DNA from: Rhizobacter sp.
GTDB lineage: Bacteria; Pseudomonadota; Gammaproteobacteria; Burkholderiales; Burkholderiaceae_C
DNA: 34,210 bases
NCBI GenBank assembly: GCA_025350965.1
Contig: JANXWV010000145.1
Coordinates: forward strand, 1 to 34,210
Direction: 5' to 3'
Position 1 is the stretch's first letter, and each line of letters starts with the position of its first letter. A model generated the notes under the pieces. The model was not told the origin of the DNA. It ran no database searches and saw only the letters and a program-made list of their open reading frames with translations. The translations under genes and the position numbers were made by a program. Positions 1 through 9,348 of the stretch are shown one piece after another.

Positions 1-120
1 TACATCGACGATGTGATCCAGCCGCACGAGACCCGCAAGCGCATCTGCCGCTCGCTGGTGATGCTGCGCGACAAGAAGGTCGACGACCCGTGGCGCAAGC
101 ACGGCAACATTCCTTTGTGA
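1..120 (+). CDS. pccB: Acyl-CoA (propionyl-CoA) carboxylase beta subunit, 3' end only
   Basis: The first 39 codons in frame 1 are open and end in TGA. The translation has the usual C-terminus of biotin-dependent carboxyltransferase beta subunits: a D-D-V-I-x-P-x-x-T-R-x-R-I segment, then L-x-M-L-R-D-K and a final [10 protein letters not shown]. In the family this subunit transfers CO2 from carboxybiotin to propionyl-CoA, or to a related acyl-CoA, in the cytoplasm. The biotin carboxylase subunit follows after 20 nt, which supports the pccB-pccA arrangement. The 5' part lies outside the window, so substrate preference (propionyl-CoA versus methylcrotonyl- or geranyl-CoA) cannot be judged from this gene alone; the epimerase-like gene downstream favours propionyl-CoA. 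Confidence 0.85.
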   Translation, partial: YIDDVIQPHETRKRICRSLVMLRDKKVDDPWRKHGNIPL

Positions 121-140
121 GCGCTCGGGAGAACAAGAAC

Positions 141-2179
<2,039 letters not shown>

Positions 2180-2183
<4 letters not shown>

Positions 2184-2668
2184 GGGTTGCAACAAGCACG
2201 CGGCCGTTCAAGGTGCTCGGCATTCAGCAAGTGGCCATCGGCGCGCCCGACAAGTCGCGCCTGCGCACGCTGTGGGTGGACATGTTCGGCCTCGACGTGA
2301 CAGGCAACTTCCGCTCCGAGCGCGAGAACGTCGATGAAGACATCTGCACGATGGGCGTGGGCGCGTTCAAGGTCGAGGTCGACCTGATGCAGCCCATCGA
2401 CCCGGACAAGAAGCCGGCCGTGCACACCACGCCGCTGAACCACATCGGCCTGTGGGTCGACGACCTGCCGCGCGCGGTCGAGTGGTTGAGCGCAAGCGGT
2501 GTGCGCTTCGCACCCGGCGGCATCCGCAAAGGCGCAGCGGGCTTCGACATCTGCTTCGTGCACCCGAAGAGCAACGATGCGTTCCCGCTCAGTGGCGAAG
2601 GCGTGCTGATCGAGCTTGTCCAGGCGCCGACCGAGGTGATTGCGGCCTTTGCGAAAATGGCCGCATGA
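2180..2668 (+). CDS. VOC-superfamily protein, probable methylmalonyl-CoA epimerase
   Basis: 162-residue protein of the vicinal oxygen chelate (glyoxalase/bleomycin resistance) fold. Two beta-alpha-beta-beta-beta modules are visible: the first opens with [12 protein letters not shown] and the second with [11 protein letters not shown]. The metal-ligand pattern of the family is suggested by N-H-I-G in the second module and by I-E-L-V near the end. In the propionyl-CoA pathway, epimerase converts the S- to the R-isomer of methylmalonyl-CoA between the carboxylase and the mutase. The gene overlaps pccA by 4 nt and def by 4 nt, so it is firmly part of this operon. Fold assignment is secure; the epimerase function is inferred mainly from neighbours, and another VOC activity is possible. 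Confidence 0.75.
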
Positions 2669-3204
2669 CGATTCGCGAAATCCTGAAGATGGGCGACGCG
2701 CGCCTGCTGCGCGTGGCCCAACCTGTCGAAGCGTTCGGCACGCCGGCGTTGCGCGCGCTGATCGACGACCTGTTCGAGACGATGCACTCGGTCAACGGCG
2801 CAGGCCTGGCCGCACCGCAGATCGGCGTTGACTTGCAACTCGTCGTGTTCGGCTTCGGCAGCACGAACCAGCGCTACCCCGATGCGCCGCCCGTGCCCGA
2901 AACCGTGCTCATCAACCCGCAGATCACACCGCTTGGTGACGTGGAGGAAGAAGGCTGGGAAGGCTGCCTCTCGGTGCCCGGCCTGCGCGGTGTGGTGCCA
3001 CGCTTTGCGCGGATTCGCTACACCGGCTTCACGCCCGACGGTGCGTTGATCGACCGCGAGGCCGAAGGCTTTCATGCACGGGTTGTGCAGCATGAGTGCG
3101 ATCACCTGATCGGCAAGCTCTACCCGATGCGGGTGCGTGACTTCAGCCGCTTCGGGTTCACGAGCGTGCTGTTCCCGGGGCTGGGCGCTGGCGACGACGA
3201 TTGA
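2665..3204 (+). CDS. def: Peptide deformylase
   Basis: 179-residue cytoplasmic metalloenzyme that removes the N-formyl group from nascent proteins. All three family motifs are intact: G-A-G-L-A-A-P-Q at 45-52, E-G-C-L-S at 99-103 (metal ligand Cys101) and Q-H-E-C-D-H at 142-147 (ligands His143 and His147, catalytic Glu144). Length is normal. The start ATG overlaps the stop of the epimerase-like gene (ATGA), so it is probably translated by coupling. Placement behind a carboxylase operon, away from the common def-fmt pair, suggests a second deformylase gene in the genome, but that cannot be seen here. Confidence 0.95.
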   Translation: MTIREILKMGDARLLRVAQPVEAFGTPALRALIDDLFETMHSVNGAGLAAPQIGVDLQLVVFGFGSTNQRYPDAPPVPETVLINPQITPLGDVEEEGWEGCLSVPGLRGVVPRFARIRYTGFTPDGALIDREAEGFHARVVQHECDHLIGKLYPMRVRDFSRFGFTSVLFPGLGAGDDD

Positions 3205-3337
3205 CGATTGACAACTGACGTGTGGCGCGGCCTGTCTTCATTGCTGAGTTGTAAAGGAAACTCTCCGCCGAGAGACCTTGGTCGGCGTGGTGCGGTGGAT
3301 GAGCGTTGAATACAGGCACTCTCCGAAAGTTCGTGCC

Positions 3338-5560
3338 ATGACTCCTGCGCTCAAGCTTTGGTTCATCCGTCAACCGGGTGGGCAACTCGTCCACCGGTTC
3401 AACCCCGCGCGCGCATTGGCGCTGGCCACGGCCTTGCTCTTCACCTGCGCCTGGGCCATTCATGCCACCGCGCAACCGGTGCCGGCCGACCCGCCGGGCC
3501 GGGTCGCCCGCGTCGCGAGCGTCGAAGGCCAGGTGTGGGTCTGGAGCCCCGACACGAACGAATGGGCCAGTGCCCGGCGCAACCAGCCGCTGACCAGCGG
3601 CGACCGCCTGGCCACCGACACGGGCGCGCGGGCCGAACTGCAAGTGGGTTCGACCACCGTGCGCCTCGACGCCGGCACCGAACTCGACGTGGCGCTGCTC
3701 GACGACGACAGCTTCTCGATGCAGCTGCGCAGCGGCAGCGTCGCAGCCCGTGTGCGCGACACGTCCGACGCCGGCCGCGTCGACATCGGCACGGCCGATG
3801 GCCGGTTCCTGTTGCAGCGCGCAGGCCGCTACCGGGTCGACTTGGGCGCGCGCTCGAGCTTCGTCACGGTCTATGCGGGCGAGGCCTTTTTCGAAGGTCA
3901 GGGGGCCGGCGTGGCGGTGCAGCCGGGCCAGCGGGCCGAGTTCTTCATCGACCAGAACAACGTGGCGCAGTACGGTGTGGCCGGGCCCGTGAGCGATGCG
4001 TTCGCCGCCTGGAACAGCGACCGTGACCGCGACCGGGATCGCGCCCCGGCCGTGCGCTATGTGTCTCCCGAGATGACCGGTGCCGACGAACTCGATCGCT
4101 ACGGGCGTTGGGAGCAGAACCCCGACTATGGCTCGTTGTGGGTGCCGCGCCAGGTGGCCGTGGGTTGGGTGCCGTACAGCACCGGCCATTGGGCCTGGGT
4201 GCGCCCATGGGGCTGGACGTGGGTTGACGATGCCCCGTGGGGCTTTGCACCATTCCACTATGGCCGTTGGGTCAACGTGCGCAACACCTGGTGCTGGACG
4301 CCGGGCGTGCGCGTCGTGCGGCCGGTCTATGCGCCGGCGTTGGTGGCGTGGGTCGGCGGGCCGCTGCTGAGCGTGTCGATCAACATCGGCGGGGGCGGGC
4401 GGACGGCCGCGCCGGCGGTCGGTTGGTTCCCGTTGGCACCACGCGAGGTGTTTGTTCCGGGTTACCACGCGAGCCCGCGCTATGCGCAGAACATCAACAT
4501 CACGAACGTCACGAACATCACCAACATCACGACGGTCATCAACAACCCGCAGGCGCCCCGCGAGTTCCAGAACCGCCACCTGCCGAATGCGTTGGTGGTG
4601 GTCCCGGCCACGGTGCTGACCGGCCGCGAGCCGGTGGCTGATGCAGCGGCGCAGTGGCGCCAGGCACGCGGGGATCGTGGGGATCGTGGGGATCGCGGAG
4701 ACCGAGCCGATCAACGCCGTGCCGATGCAGCACCGGTACTGATCACCGCACCCGTCGCGGCGCCGCCCGTTGTCGCGGGAACGGCTCGCTCGGCGCCGCT
4801 GCCGGTGGGGCGAGGCGATGACCGCCGCGGCGGGCGCGGTGGCAGCGACGAGCGGGGCGGGGATCGGGGCCGCGACGCCACGCCAGCACCGCCACCGCCG
4901 CGAGACACCGTGCGCCCGCCGGTCATGCAACCGGCCCAGCCGCCCGCACGCGTGCCGGCGGCGGGCGCGCAGCCAACGCCGACGGCACCGGTTGCAGTGA
5001 CGCCTGCCCCGGCCGCTGCGGCGCCGGTCGCACCGCAGCGCGCAGCGGAAGACGCCGGCCGTGCGCCGCGCGGGGAGAACCGCCGTGGCGATTTCACGCC
5101 ATCGGCCGAGCGCGCTGTCGCACCCGGGGCAGCGCGCCCGGCGGTGCCGCAGGCGGTGCCCGCACCTGCCGTGGTGGTGGCACCGGCAGCACCGGCCCCA
5201 GCACCGGCCCCAGCGCGCGCGCCGATGGCCGCGCCTGCTGTGCCCGCCGTCCCGCCGCCGCCGGTCGTGCGTGCACCCCCGCCGCGCGAGCCTGCCCACG
5301 AACCACGCGCCGCCTCACCCGGGCCGATGCAGGAAGTGCCCACGATGCGGCCGCAGCCGGTCCGCCGCGGTGAAGAGCGCCCGCAGGCTGCCCTCCGCCC
5401 TGCGGAGCCGGTACGATCCGAGCCACCGCGCAGCGAGCCGCCACGCCCGCGTGCCCCGGAAGCAGCGCCAAAGCCACCCGCCGCAGAGCCCGCGAAAGAG
5501 CAACCCAAGGAAGCTGCCAAGGCTCCGCGCGAAGAACGCAGGGGGGAGCGCGAACGCTAG
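3338..5560 (+). CDS. Secreted FecR-domain / DUF6600 protein with long Pro/Ala/Arg-rich tail
   Basis: About 740 residues. Residues 26-46 are a hydrophobic signal sequence ending in A-T-A-Q, so export to the periplasm or envelope is likely. Residues 55-200 look like a FecR-type beta-sheet domain (R-V-A-S-V-E-G-Q-V-W-V-W near its start, G-D-R-L-A-T-D-T in the middle). Residues 250-345 carry the W/Y/G/P-rich pattern of DUF6600 (Y-G-R-W, G-W-V-P-Y, G-H-W-A-W, W-G-F-A-P-F-H-Y-G-R-W). A short Asn-Ile-Thr repeat follows at about 385-402 and four Gly-Asp-Arg units at about 445-456; the rest is low-complexity Pro/Ala/Arg and probably disordered. No FecI/FecA partner is nearby, so iron signalling should not be assumed. 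The start is uncertain: ATG 3299 and TTG 3278 are in frame upstream; 3338 gives the most normal signal-peptide length. Function unknown. Confidence 0.8.
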   Translation: MTPALKLWFIRQPGGQLVHRFNPARALALATALLFTCAWAIHATAQPVPADPPGRVARVASVEGQVWVWSPDTNEWASARRNQPLTSGDRLATDTGARAELQVGSTTVRLDAGTELDVALLDDDSFSMQLRSGSVAARVRDTSDAGRVDIGTADGRFLLQRAGRYRVDLGARSSFVTVYAGEAFFEGQGAGVAVQPGQRAEFFIDQNNVAQYGVAGPVSDAFAAWNSDRDRDRDRAPAVRYVSPEMTGADELDRYGRWEQNPDYGSLWVPRQVAVGWVPYSTGHWAWVRPWGWTWVDDAPWGFAPFHYGRWVNVRNTWCWTPGVRVVRPVYAPALVAWVGGPLLSVSINIGGGGRTAAPAVGWFPLAPREVFVPGYHASPRYAQNINITNVTNITNITTVINNPQAPREFQNRHLPNALVVVPATVLTGREPVADAAAQWRQARGDRGDRGDRGDRADQRRADAAPVLITAPVAAPPVVAGTARSAPLPVGRGDDRRGGRGGSDERGGDRGRDATPAPPPPRDTVRPPVMQPAQPPARVPAAGAQPTPTAPVAVTPAPAAAAPVAPQRAAEDAGRAPRGENRRGDFTPSAERAVAPGAARPAVPQAVPAPAVVVAPAAPAPAPAPARAPMAAPAVPAVPPPPVVRAPPPREPAHEPRAASPGPMQEVPTMRPQPVRRGEERPQAALRPAEPVRSEPPRSEPPRPRAPEAAPKPPAAEPAKEQPKEAAKAPREERRGERER
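4502..4537 (+). repeat. Four imperfect 9-bp tandem units coding Thr-Asn-Ile/Val
   Basis: Units acgaacgtc, acgaacatc, accaacatc and acgacggtc lie head to tail inside the FecR/DUF6600 gene, preceded by related aacatc units. They code an N-I-T-N-V-T-N-I-T pattern. Being in frame with a 9-bp period, copy-number change would not break the reading frame. Confidence 0.8.
4670..4705 (+). repeat. 9-bp tandem repeat coding Gly-Asp-Arg
   Basis: Two exact copies of ggggatcgt, one with a single change (ggggatcgc) and a diverged fourth unit lie in the FecR/DUF6600 gene, coding consecutive Gly-Asp-Arg triplets. It marks the start of the low-complexity tail and is frame-neutral. Confidence 0.85.
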
Positions 5561-5612
5561 AACAGCGCGCCGACCGGGCACGCAGATCGACGGCGCACGC
5601 CGTGCGCGCTCC

Positions 5613-6296
5613 TCAACCCAGCATCGGCCCGAGCACCGCCCAGACGTTGTCCAGCATCACCGGGTGTGCGGCTTCGCGGGGGTGAATGCGGTCGGCCTGG
5701 AACAGCAACTCGGCTTGCGGCGCATCGGCCACGCCCTTCAGGAGAAAGGGCACGAGGCCCACGCCTTGCGCCTTGGCGACGCTGGCAAACAGGCCCGCGA
5801 AGTCGTCGCCGTACTGGCGCCCGTAGTTCGGTGGCACCTGCATGCCCACCACCACCACCTTGGCGCCGCCCGCCTTGGCAGCGCGGGCCATCTCATCGAG
5901 GTTGGCGCGTGTCATGCTCAGGGGCAGGCCGCGCAGGGCGTCGTTGCCACCGAGTTCGATGACGACCACGTCCGGCTTGTGCAGCTTCAGCAGCGCCGGC
6001 AGGCGCGAGCGGCCACCCGACGTGGTGTCGCCACTGATGCTGGCGTTGAGGATCGTGGCGCGCAACTTCTTCTGCTGCACGCGTGCATCGAGCAAGGCCA
6101 CCCAGCCGCTGCCGCGCTTCAGGCCGTACTCGGCCGACAGGCTGTCACCGACCACCAGCACCAGCTTGCCGCGCGCCGCCCCTTCGGCGTGCACGGGCGA
6201 TGTGGCGGCCAGCGTGGCTGCAGCGACCAGCGCGGTACAGTGCGCCAGCCAAAGTCGGCGACTCGTCTTCACTTGAAACAGAACACCGTCATTCAT
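5613..6296 (-). CDS. tesA: GDSL-family arylesterase/lysophospholipase (TesA type)
   Basis: 227-residue SGNH/GDSL hydrolase. Block I is V-V-G-D-S-L-S-A-E-Y-G-L (nucleophile Ser about residue 52), the conserved Gly is in N-A-S-I-S-G-D-T-T, block III is G-G-N-D-A-L-R-G, and block V D-R-I-H-P gives the Asp/His of the triad. An N-terminal hydrophobic stretch ending V-H-A indicates export to the periplasm, as for E. coli TesA (thioesterase I/protease I/lysophospholipase L1). It is divergent from a ybbA-like ATPase gene, as in E. coli. The ATG at 6296 overlaps the start codon of that gene; a GTG at 6272 (V-K-T-S-R-R-L) would give a more typical signal peptide, and neither has a strong Shine-Dalgarno sequence. 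Confidence 0.88.
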   Translation of the reverse strand: MNDGVLFQVKTSRRLWLAHCTALVAAATLAATSPVHAEGAARGKLVLVVGDSLSAEYGLKRGSGWVALLDARVQQKKLRATILNASISGDTTSGGRSRLPALLKLHKPDVVVIELGGNDALRGLPLSMTRANLDEMARAAKAGGAKVVVVGMQVPPNYGRQYGDDFAGLFASVAKAQGVGLVPFLLKGVADAPQAELLFQADRIHPREAAHPVMLDNVWAVLGPMLG

Positions 6297-6978
6297 GTCT
6301 GAACCCATCATTGCCGTCGAGCGTGTGACCAAGCAGGTGCGCGACTCCACCGGCACCTTGACGATTCTCCATGACATCTCCTTTGACCTGGCGCCGCGCC
6401 AGTCGGCGGCCATCGTCGGCGCGTCGGGTTCTGGCAAGAGCACCTTGCTCGCGATCATCGCCGGGCTCGACACGCCGACCACCGGCACGGTGAAGCTCGC
6501 CGGCGTCGACCTCTTCACCATCGACGAAGACGCGCGCGCTGCGGTGCGTGCCGCGAAGGTGGGGTTCGTGTTCCAGAGTTTCCAGTTGCTCGGGAACCTG
6601 AATGCGCTCGAGAACGTGATGTTGCCGCTGGAGCTGCAAGGCCGCAGCGATGCGCGCTCGCTTGCGACCGAGATGCTGCAGCGCGTGGGCCTGGGCGAGC
6701 GCCTGCGCCACTACCCGAAGGTGCTTTCCGGAGGTGAGCAACAGCGCGTTGCGCTGGCTCGGGCTTTCGTCGTGCAACCGGCGGTGCTGCTGGCCGACGA
6801 GCCCACCGGCAGCCTCGACTTCGCGACCGGCGAGACGGTGATGAAGCTGATGTTCGACCTGAACCGCGAGTCCGGAACGACGCTCGTGCTCGTCACCCAC
6901 GACCGCGCCATCGCGGCGCGCTGCGACCGGCAACTGCGCATCGAGGCGGGGCGGCTACATTCCGAGTCGGAAAAATAG
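6295..6978 (+). CDS. ybbA: ABC transporter ATP-binding protein, YbbA/LolD-like
   Basis: 227-residue ABC ATPase of the MacB/LolD/FtsE-like class. Walker A is G-A-S-G-S-G-K-S-T at 42-50, Q-loop V-F-Q-S-F, signature L-S-G-G-E-Q-Q-R, Walker B L-L-A-D-E-P-T-G-S-L-D and H-loop V-T-H-D are all intact. In E. coli ybbA is divergent from tesA and is followed by the permease gene ybbP; here tesA is present but the next gene is ppiC on the other strand, so no permease partner is encoded beside it. ATG 6295 is the first convincing start. It may serve a permease encoded elsewhere; the transported substrate is unknown. Confidence 0.9.
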   Translation: MSEPIIAVERVTKQVRDSTGTLTILHDISFDLAPRQSAAIVGASGSGKSTLLAIIAGLDTPTTGTVKLAGVDLFTIDEDARAAVRAAKVGFVFQSFQLLGNLNALENVMLPLELQGRSDARSLATEMLQRVGLGERLRHYPKVLSGGEQQRVALARAFVVQPAVLLADEPTGSLDFATGETVMKLMFDLNRESGTTLVLVTHDRAIAARCDRQLRIEAGRLHSESEK

Positions 6979-6982
6979 CCGA

Positions 6983-7007
6983 GCAAGGTCGCCGCAGGCG
7001 ACCTTGC
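6983..7007. terminator. Strong hairpin between converging ybbA and ppiC genes
   Basis: Perfect 11-bp stem (GCAAGGTCGCC with GGCGACCTTGC) and a 3-nt GCA loop, right after the ybbA stop and 16 nt past the ppiC stop. On the minus strand a run of five T (6975-6971) follows 7 nt after the stem. On the plus strand there is no T-run. It probably ends the ppiC-side transcript and may act both ways. Confidence 0.75.
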
Positions 7008-7023
7008 CACAGTAGCGCAGCGT

Positions 7024-7848
7024 TCAATTGCTGAACTTGTAGTCCGTTTTCGCTTTGGCGCGCACCTCGTCGCGGAAGGCGGCAAGGCGTTGTTGCTCCA
7101 GGCGCTGCTTGATTTGCGGCTTGACTTCGTCGAAGGGCGGGAACTGCGCTTCGCGCGTGTCGTCGAGCTTGATGATGTGGTAGCCGAATTGCGACTTGAC
7201 CGGCTCCTGCGTCATCTCGCCCTTCTTGAGCTTGACCATGGCCTGCGAGAACTCCGGCACGTAGGAGCCGGGAGCGGCGAAGTCGAGGTCGCCGCCGTTG
7301 GCGCCCGAGCCTGGGTCTTTCGAGTTCTTCTTGGCGAGTTCTTCGAAGTTGCCGCCGGCCTTGATCTGTGCGATCAGCGCCTTGGCTTCGTCTTCCTTCT
7401 CGACCAGGATGTGCCGCGCGCGGTATTCGGTGCCGCTGGACTGGGCTTTGAACTTGTCGTATTCAGCCTTCAAGTCGGCGTCGGTCACAGTGTTCTTCTT
7501 GGCGTAGTCCGACAGCAGCGCTTGCATCAACACGGCCTGGCGTGCCTGCTCCATCTGCACCTTGTATTCCGGCGTTGCGGCGAGGCCGCGCTTTTCGGCT
7601 TCCTGCGAGAAGATCTCGTCCATCACGATCTTGTCACGCACGCGCTGGTCCAGGTCGGGTGGCAACTGCTGGCCTTGCCCTGCAGCCTGGGCCTGGATCT
7701 GCTTGATGAACGCGTCGACGCGCGCCTTGGGCACGGCCTTGCCGTTCACGATGGCAACGTTCTGGGCTTGCGAAGCCAGCGGCAACGCAAGCAGGGTGGC
7801 GAGCAGCAGCGCAGGGGCGCTGGCCGCCATGAGACTCTTCTTCAGCAT
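7024..7848 (-). CDS. Periplasmic parvulin-type peptidyl-prolyl cis-trans isomerase
   Basis: 274 residues. Residues 1-28 are a signal peptide (positive M-L-K-K, hydrophobic core, S-Q-A cleavage site). A helical N-terminal region with D-Q-R-V-R-D-K-I-V-M-D-E resembles the chaperone part of PpiC/SurA-like proteins. The parvulin domain spans about 144-235: Y-R-A-R-H-I-L-V opens it, G-G-D-L-D-F is in the middle and F-G-Y-H-I-I-K-L closes it. Role: folding of exported and outer-membrane proteins. The start at 7848 was chosen because AAAGG lies about 10 nt upstream and a signal peptide begins there; the frame stays open further upstream but codes no recognisable sequence. Last gene of the minus-strand block, 100 nt after bolA. 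Confidence 0.92.
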   Translation of the reverse strand: MLKKSLMAASAPALLLATLLALPLASQAQNVAIVNGKAVPKARVDAFIKQIQAQAAGQGQQLPPDLDQRVRDKIVMDEIFSQEAEKRGLAATPEYKVQMEQARQAVLMQALLSDYAKKNTVTDADLKAEYDKFKAQSSGTEYRARHILVEKEDEAKALIAQIKAGGNFEELAKKNSKDPGSGANGGDLDFAAPGSYVPEFSQAMVKLKKGEMTQEPVKSQFGYHIIKLDDTREAQFPPFDEVKPQIKQRLEQQRLAAFRDEVRAKAKTDYKFSN

Positions 7849-7948
7849 GAGCAGGTGCCTTTCAGTGGAATGCGAGGGTGGGGCCAGGCGCTGGGCAAGA
7901 TGCAGTCGATGCACACGCCGGCTGGCAGAGAAAACAAGTGGATGGAGA

Positions 7949-8254
7949 TCAAGCCGCGCGGGGCTCCGAAGGTGCCTTCGCATTGATCGCCAAGGCATGG
8001 ATGCCGCGTGGGATCAGCAAACCGAGGCAATCATAGACGAGCCGGTGCCGCGCCACGCGTGACAGGCCCGTGAACCGCTCGCTGACGATCTGCACGCTGA
8101 AGTGCCGGCCTTCGCGGGCGCCTGCGTGGCCGGCGTGCAAATGACTGTCGTCCTGAACGTCGACCACGCTGGGCGCCAAGGCGGCTGCCAGCGTGGTGCG
8201 AATGTCATCGGCGGAAACGCCGGCCGCTGGGGTTGAATCGGTCATCGCAGTCAT
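7949..8254 (-). CDS. bolA: BolA-family protein
   Basis: About 101 residues with the BolA fold: I-R-T-T-L-A-A-A-L-A-P at the start of the first helix, H-L-H-A-G-H in the loop, H-F-S-V-Q-I-V-S-E-R-F-T-G-L-S-R-V-A-R-H as the strand-helix core, and I-H-A-L-A-I-N-A-K near the end, where the conserved His sits. BolA proteins partner monothiol glutaredoxins in Fe-S handling and can affect transcription and cell shape. The ATG at 8254 overlaps the yciB stop (ATGA); a second in-frame ATG at 8245 is possible. Same operon as yciB and msrB. Confidence 0.9.
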   Translation of the reverse strand: MTAMTDSTPAAGVSADDIRTTLAAALAPSVVDVQDDSHLHAGHAGAREGRHFSVQIVSERFTGLSRVARHRLVYDCLGLLIPRGIHALAINAKAPSEPRAA

Positions 8255-8910
8255 TCCGGAGTTTGCGCGCCGCCGGCTTTCGCGCCCGGCGCGGCCTCGG
8301 GCAGCAGGTGCTTGTTCAGGTAGAAGCCCTGCGCCACCATGAACACCAGCATCAGCCCGGTCGCACCGAAGGCCTTGAAGGTGGCCCAGGTCGACGTGGA
8401 GTAGGTGTAGGCCACGTACAGGTTGATCACACCCATCAGGCCGAAGAAGGTGATCCACGCGGCGTTCAGGCGCCGCCAAACTGGCGCAGGGAGTTCGAGC
8501 TGGTCGCCGATGAGCGTTTGCAGCAGGTTCTTCTTGAACACCGTCTGGCTGATCCAGAACGACGCTCCCATGGCCCAGTACAGAACGCTCGGTTTCCACT
8601 TGATGAAGGTCGCGTTGTGGAACCACACGGTCGCGCCCCCCAGGACCACGACCAGCACGAAGGTGATCCACAACATCATGTCGATCTTGCGCCGGCGTGC
8701 CAGCAGGTAGGCGATCTGCGCGGTGGTGGCGACGATGACCACCAGCGTGGCGAGCAGCACCGGCGCTTCCTCGGTGCCGACCACACCGCCCGAGACGATG
8801 AAACCGAAGTGCTCGCTGGCGAAGCGCGCGGCCCAGTCGGCATGGCCTTCGGCGTACTTGAACATGCCGAAGAACAGGATGATCGGAAGGAAATCGAGCA
8901 GGATCTTCAT
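8251..8910 (-). CDS. yciB: YciB / intracellular septation protein A (IspZ) family membrane protein
   Basis: 219-residue inner-membrane protein with the family start M-K-I-L-L-D-F-L-P-I-I-L-F-F and several hydrophobic helices. The conserved K-P-S-V-L-Y-W and N-L-Y-V-A-Y segments are present. It is about 40 residues longer than the E. coli protein because of a loop after the first helix (H-F-G-F-I-V-S-G-G-V-V) and a polar C-terminus. The family is linked to cell-envelope integrity and septation. Its ATG follows the msrB stop with no gap, and its stop overlaps the bolA start. Confidence 0.93.
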   Translation of the reverse strand: MKILLDFLPIILFFGMFKYAEGHADWAARFASEHFGFIVSGGVVGTEEAPVLLATLVVIVATTAQIAYLLARRRKIDMMLWITFVLVVVLGGATVWFHNATFIKWKPSVLYWAMGASFWISQTVFKKNLLQTLIGDQLELPAPVWRRLNAAWITFFGLMGVINLYVAYTYSTSTWATFKAFGATGLMLVFMVAQGFYLNKHLLPEAAPGAKAGGAQTPE

Positions 8911-9348
8911 TTACTTCGGAGCGAAGTCTATCGCGGCGGAATTGATGCAAAAACGTTCGCCTGTGGGCTGCGGCCCATCCTCGAACACGTGGCCGAGGTG
9001 CGAGCCGCACTTGTTGCACCGCACCTCGACGCGCACCATGCCGTGGGTCTTGTCGACGATGCGTTCGATCACCTCTGCATTGACCGGCTCGAAGTAGCTC
9101 GGCCAGCCGCAGCCGGCGTCGAATTTGGTGTCGGACTTGAACAGCGGTGTGCCGCAGCCCACGCAGTTGTACTGGCCGTTGCTCCAGTGGTCCCAGTACT
9201 TGCCGCTGAACGGCCGCTCTGTGGCGGCGTGGCGTGCGACCTGAAACTGCATCGGGTCGAGCTGGGCGCGCCACTCGTCCTCGGACTTGCTGACCGCGTA
9301 GTGCTTGGTCTGATCTGGTTTGGGTTGCTTGGGGTCGCTCTGACTCAT
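8911..9348 (-). CDS. msrB: Peptide methionine (R)-S-oxide reductase MsrB
   Basis: 145-residue cytoplasmic MsrB, which reduces methionine-R-sulfoxide. Two zinc CxxC pairs are seen (Cys62/65 and Cys111/114), the catalytic Cys134 in R-F-C-I-N-S, and Cys80 in D-A-G-C-G-W-P-S-Y as the usual resolving position. The start at 9348 overlaps the selO stop (ATGA), favouring it over an in-frame ATG 33 nt upstream. The tight link to selO makes sense, since SelO proteins AMPylate redox-homeostasis proteins. Confidence 0.95.
   Translation of the reverse strand: MSQSDPKQPKPDQTKHYAVSKSEDEWRAQLDPMQFQVARHAATERPFSGKYWDHWSNGQYNCVGCGTPLFKSDTKFDAGCGWPSYFEPVNAEVIERIVDKTHGMVRVEVRCNKCGSHLGHVFEDGPQPTGERFCINSAAIDFAPK

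Noticed and set aside
3208..3213. TTGACA after def as a -35 element for the FecR/DUF6600 gene
   Set aside because: No acceptable -10 hexamer follows at 16-18 bp.
3158..5299. A 713-codon minus-strand frame opposite the FecR/DUF6600 gene
   Set aside because: Extremely Arg/His-rich shadow of a low-complexity gene; no signal, motif or ribosome-binding site.
5593..5607. GCGCAC-GCC-GTGCGC hairpin between the converging FecR-type and tesA genes
   Set aside because: Only 6 bp and no T-run on either strand; such stems are frequent by chance in GC-rich DNA.
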